DNA from: Clostridia bacterium
Lineage (GTDB): Bacteria; Bacillota; Clostridia; Oscillospirales; QAKW01
NCBI GenBank assembly: GCA_017937065.1
Contig: JAGBEI010000009.1
Span: forward strand, 1-64,000
Direction: 5' to 3'
Length of the DNA: 64,000 nucleotides
Shown here: positions 62,996 through 64,000 of the stretch, one piece after another
Layout: each line of letters starts with the position of its first letter
Position numbering within the stretch: position 1 is the first letter of the stretch
Translations under genes and position numbers: made by a program
The notes under the pieces: generated by a model
Told to the model about the DNA's origin: nothing
Seen by the model: the letters and a program-made list of their open reading frames with translations, nothing else
The model's database searches: none

Positions 62996-64000
62996 ATGTT
63001 TAATTATTTGAATGAAAATAAAATGACCGAACAGGCTCGGACAGAGGGCAAAACTTACTCTCCGTTTGCACTGGTTCTTATTTATTTTGCCGTTATGATT
63101 ATTGTTAATGTTGTGACAAATATTGTAATGACACCCGTTTTGATGCTTCTGCTTTCCGAAAGTGCGGATTTTAAGCCGTTTTTAACCTCTCTGATGCAGG
63201 CGGACTATACATCTGCTGCGGAGATTTTTTATAAGCTGCTGAACGGACTGCCTGAATGGATAAATGTTTTTTCGCTGTTTTTGCAGCTTGTTTTACTGAT
63301 TGCCGCAGTCATTTTTTGCAGGTTTGTTGAAAAACGCTCCGTTGCGAGCATGGGCTTTCGCCGCGGTCAGATCATTCCGGAATATCTCAAGGGTCTGTTT
63401 GCAGGCGCTGTAATGATGACGGTTGTTGTTATGCTTATAAGGCTCAGCGGCGCTGCGGTTTTCGAGGGCTGGCGTAGGTTCAGTGTGCCGACAGTTATAT
63501 TTTATTTTATAGGCTACATGATTTTCGGCCTTGCCGAGGAGGCGCTGATTCACGGCTTTTTTATGACAAGCTCCGCCAAAAGCTCCTCTCTTGCATATTC
63601 GCTTATTATGAGCTCTGTTCTGTTTTCGTTTACAAATTCAATGAATTCGGGAGCGTCTGTTTTATGCAGCGTTAATGTTTTCATGTTAGGTCTTTTTTCG
63701 GGTCTTTGTGTTATGCGCCGCGGTAACCTGTGGGGAATGGGTGCGTTTCATGCGGCATGGAATTTTACTCAAAGCGTGATTTTCGGTTTCGGCATGAGCA
63801 GTGAGTCTTCGCGGACAAGCATAATGAAGTTTACCGGAATAGAGGGATATGACAGCCTGAACGGCGGCATTTATGGGCTTGAGGGCGGTCTGATTGTTAC
63901 GCTGGTGCTGTTTTTGGCAATCGGCGCCGTGCTGATATCAAAGCCCAATAGCAGGGAAGCGGTGATAAGGGCGGTGCCTGAGTCTGGAGAGGAGAATAAG
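62996..64000 (+). CDS. CPBP-family intramembrane protein, 3' truncated by window edge
   Basis: The frame is open for 335 codons from ATG 62996 (AAGAAGGTG upstream) to the window end, without a stop. Multiple hydrophobic helices are present (about 27-55, 97-115, 139-157). The ABI/CPBP signature is recognisable but degenerate: GLAEEALIHGFF has His in place of the usual Arg, and FHAAWNF keeps HxxxN, whereas the middle His motif appears as FTNSMN. The family includes CAAX-type peptidases and bacteriocin-immunity proteins. Activity of this copy is uncertain. Confidence 0.75.
   Translation, partial: MFNYLNENKMTEQARTEGKTYSPFALVLIYFAVMIIVNVVTNIVMTPVLMLLLSESADFKPFLTSLMQADYTSAAEIFYKLLNGLPEWINVFSLFLQLVLLIAAVIFCRFVEKRSVASMGFRRGQIIPEYLKGLFAGAVMMTVVVMLIRLSGAAVFEGWRRFSVPTVIFYFIGYMIFGLAEEALIHGFFMTSSAKSSSLAYSLIMSSVLFSFTNSMNSGASVLCSVNVFMLGLFSGLCVMRRGNLWGMGAFHAAWNFTQSVIFGFGMSSESSRTSIMKFTGIEGYDSLNGGIYGLEGGLIVTLVLFLAIGAVLISKPNSREAVIRAVPESGEENK

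Overview
This window comes from a spore-forming, low-to-mid GC member of the Clostridia (Bacillota), probably a gut or other glycan-rich habitat bacterium. The evidence is a complete spoIVA, an rnmV (RNase M5) gene, strong Shine-Dalgarno sites, sigma-A type promoters, SLH-domain surface proteins and a gram-positive style ABC sugar transport locus. I cannot name a genus. 

Layout. (1) About 1-20,130: the late half of a tailed (siphovirus-like) prophage. The order is a truncated BspA-type LRR protein, portal, minor capsid protein fused to an ADP-ribosyltransferase-like domain, scaffold, major capsid, connectors, major tail protein, tail chaperones, tape measure, distal tail/baseplate genes, a discoidin-domain receptor-binding protein, holin, and an M23-SLH endolysin. 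It ends in an accessory stretch with a membrane protein and a membrane-anchored ImmA-like peptidase, and it abuts the 3' end of the tmRNA gene (ssrA), the probable attachment site. Terminase, integrase and the early region lie outside the window. (2) 20,132-22,789: ssrA, an alpha/beta esterase, smpB and an E2-like acyltransferase homologue, all on the minus strand. (3) 23-33.6 kb: housekeeping genes gap, spoIVA, comEC, holA, rnmV and pncB, with two membrane proteins of unknown role. (4) 33.9-45.5 kb: an eight-gene locus with a giant extracellular solute-binding protein, two pairs of ABC permeases, an NHL/TPR membrane-anchored protein, a YIP1-like membrane protein and a DUF5696 secreted protein, and no ATPase. 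(5) 45.6-61.1 kb: an AraC regulator and fucose mutarotase, divergent from a 3,121-residue SLH-anchored surface protein with three SGNH-hydrolase domains. An intracellular GH95 fucosidase, a GH36 alpha-galactosidase and a HAD phosphatase follow. (6) 61.2-64 kb: a frameshifted acetyltransferase, a six-tRNA operon, a DNA glycosylase and a partial CPBP-family membrane protein.

Reading the genes together: regions 4 and 5 look like one glycan-foraging island. Surface proteins (giant SLH protein, CBM-like solute-binding protein, DUF5696 protein) would bind or trim a fucose- and galactose-bearing glycan. The permeases would import oligosaccharides using an ATPase encoded elsewhere. Cytoplasmic GH95 and GH36 would release fucose and galactose, and FucU would convert fucose anomers. 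This is inference from domain content and proximity. The least-described items are the DUF5696/double-permease locus and the modular giant protein, whose first SGNH domain has lost both the catalytic Ser and His.
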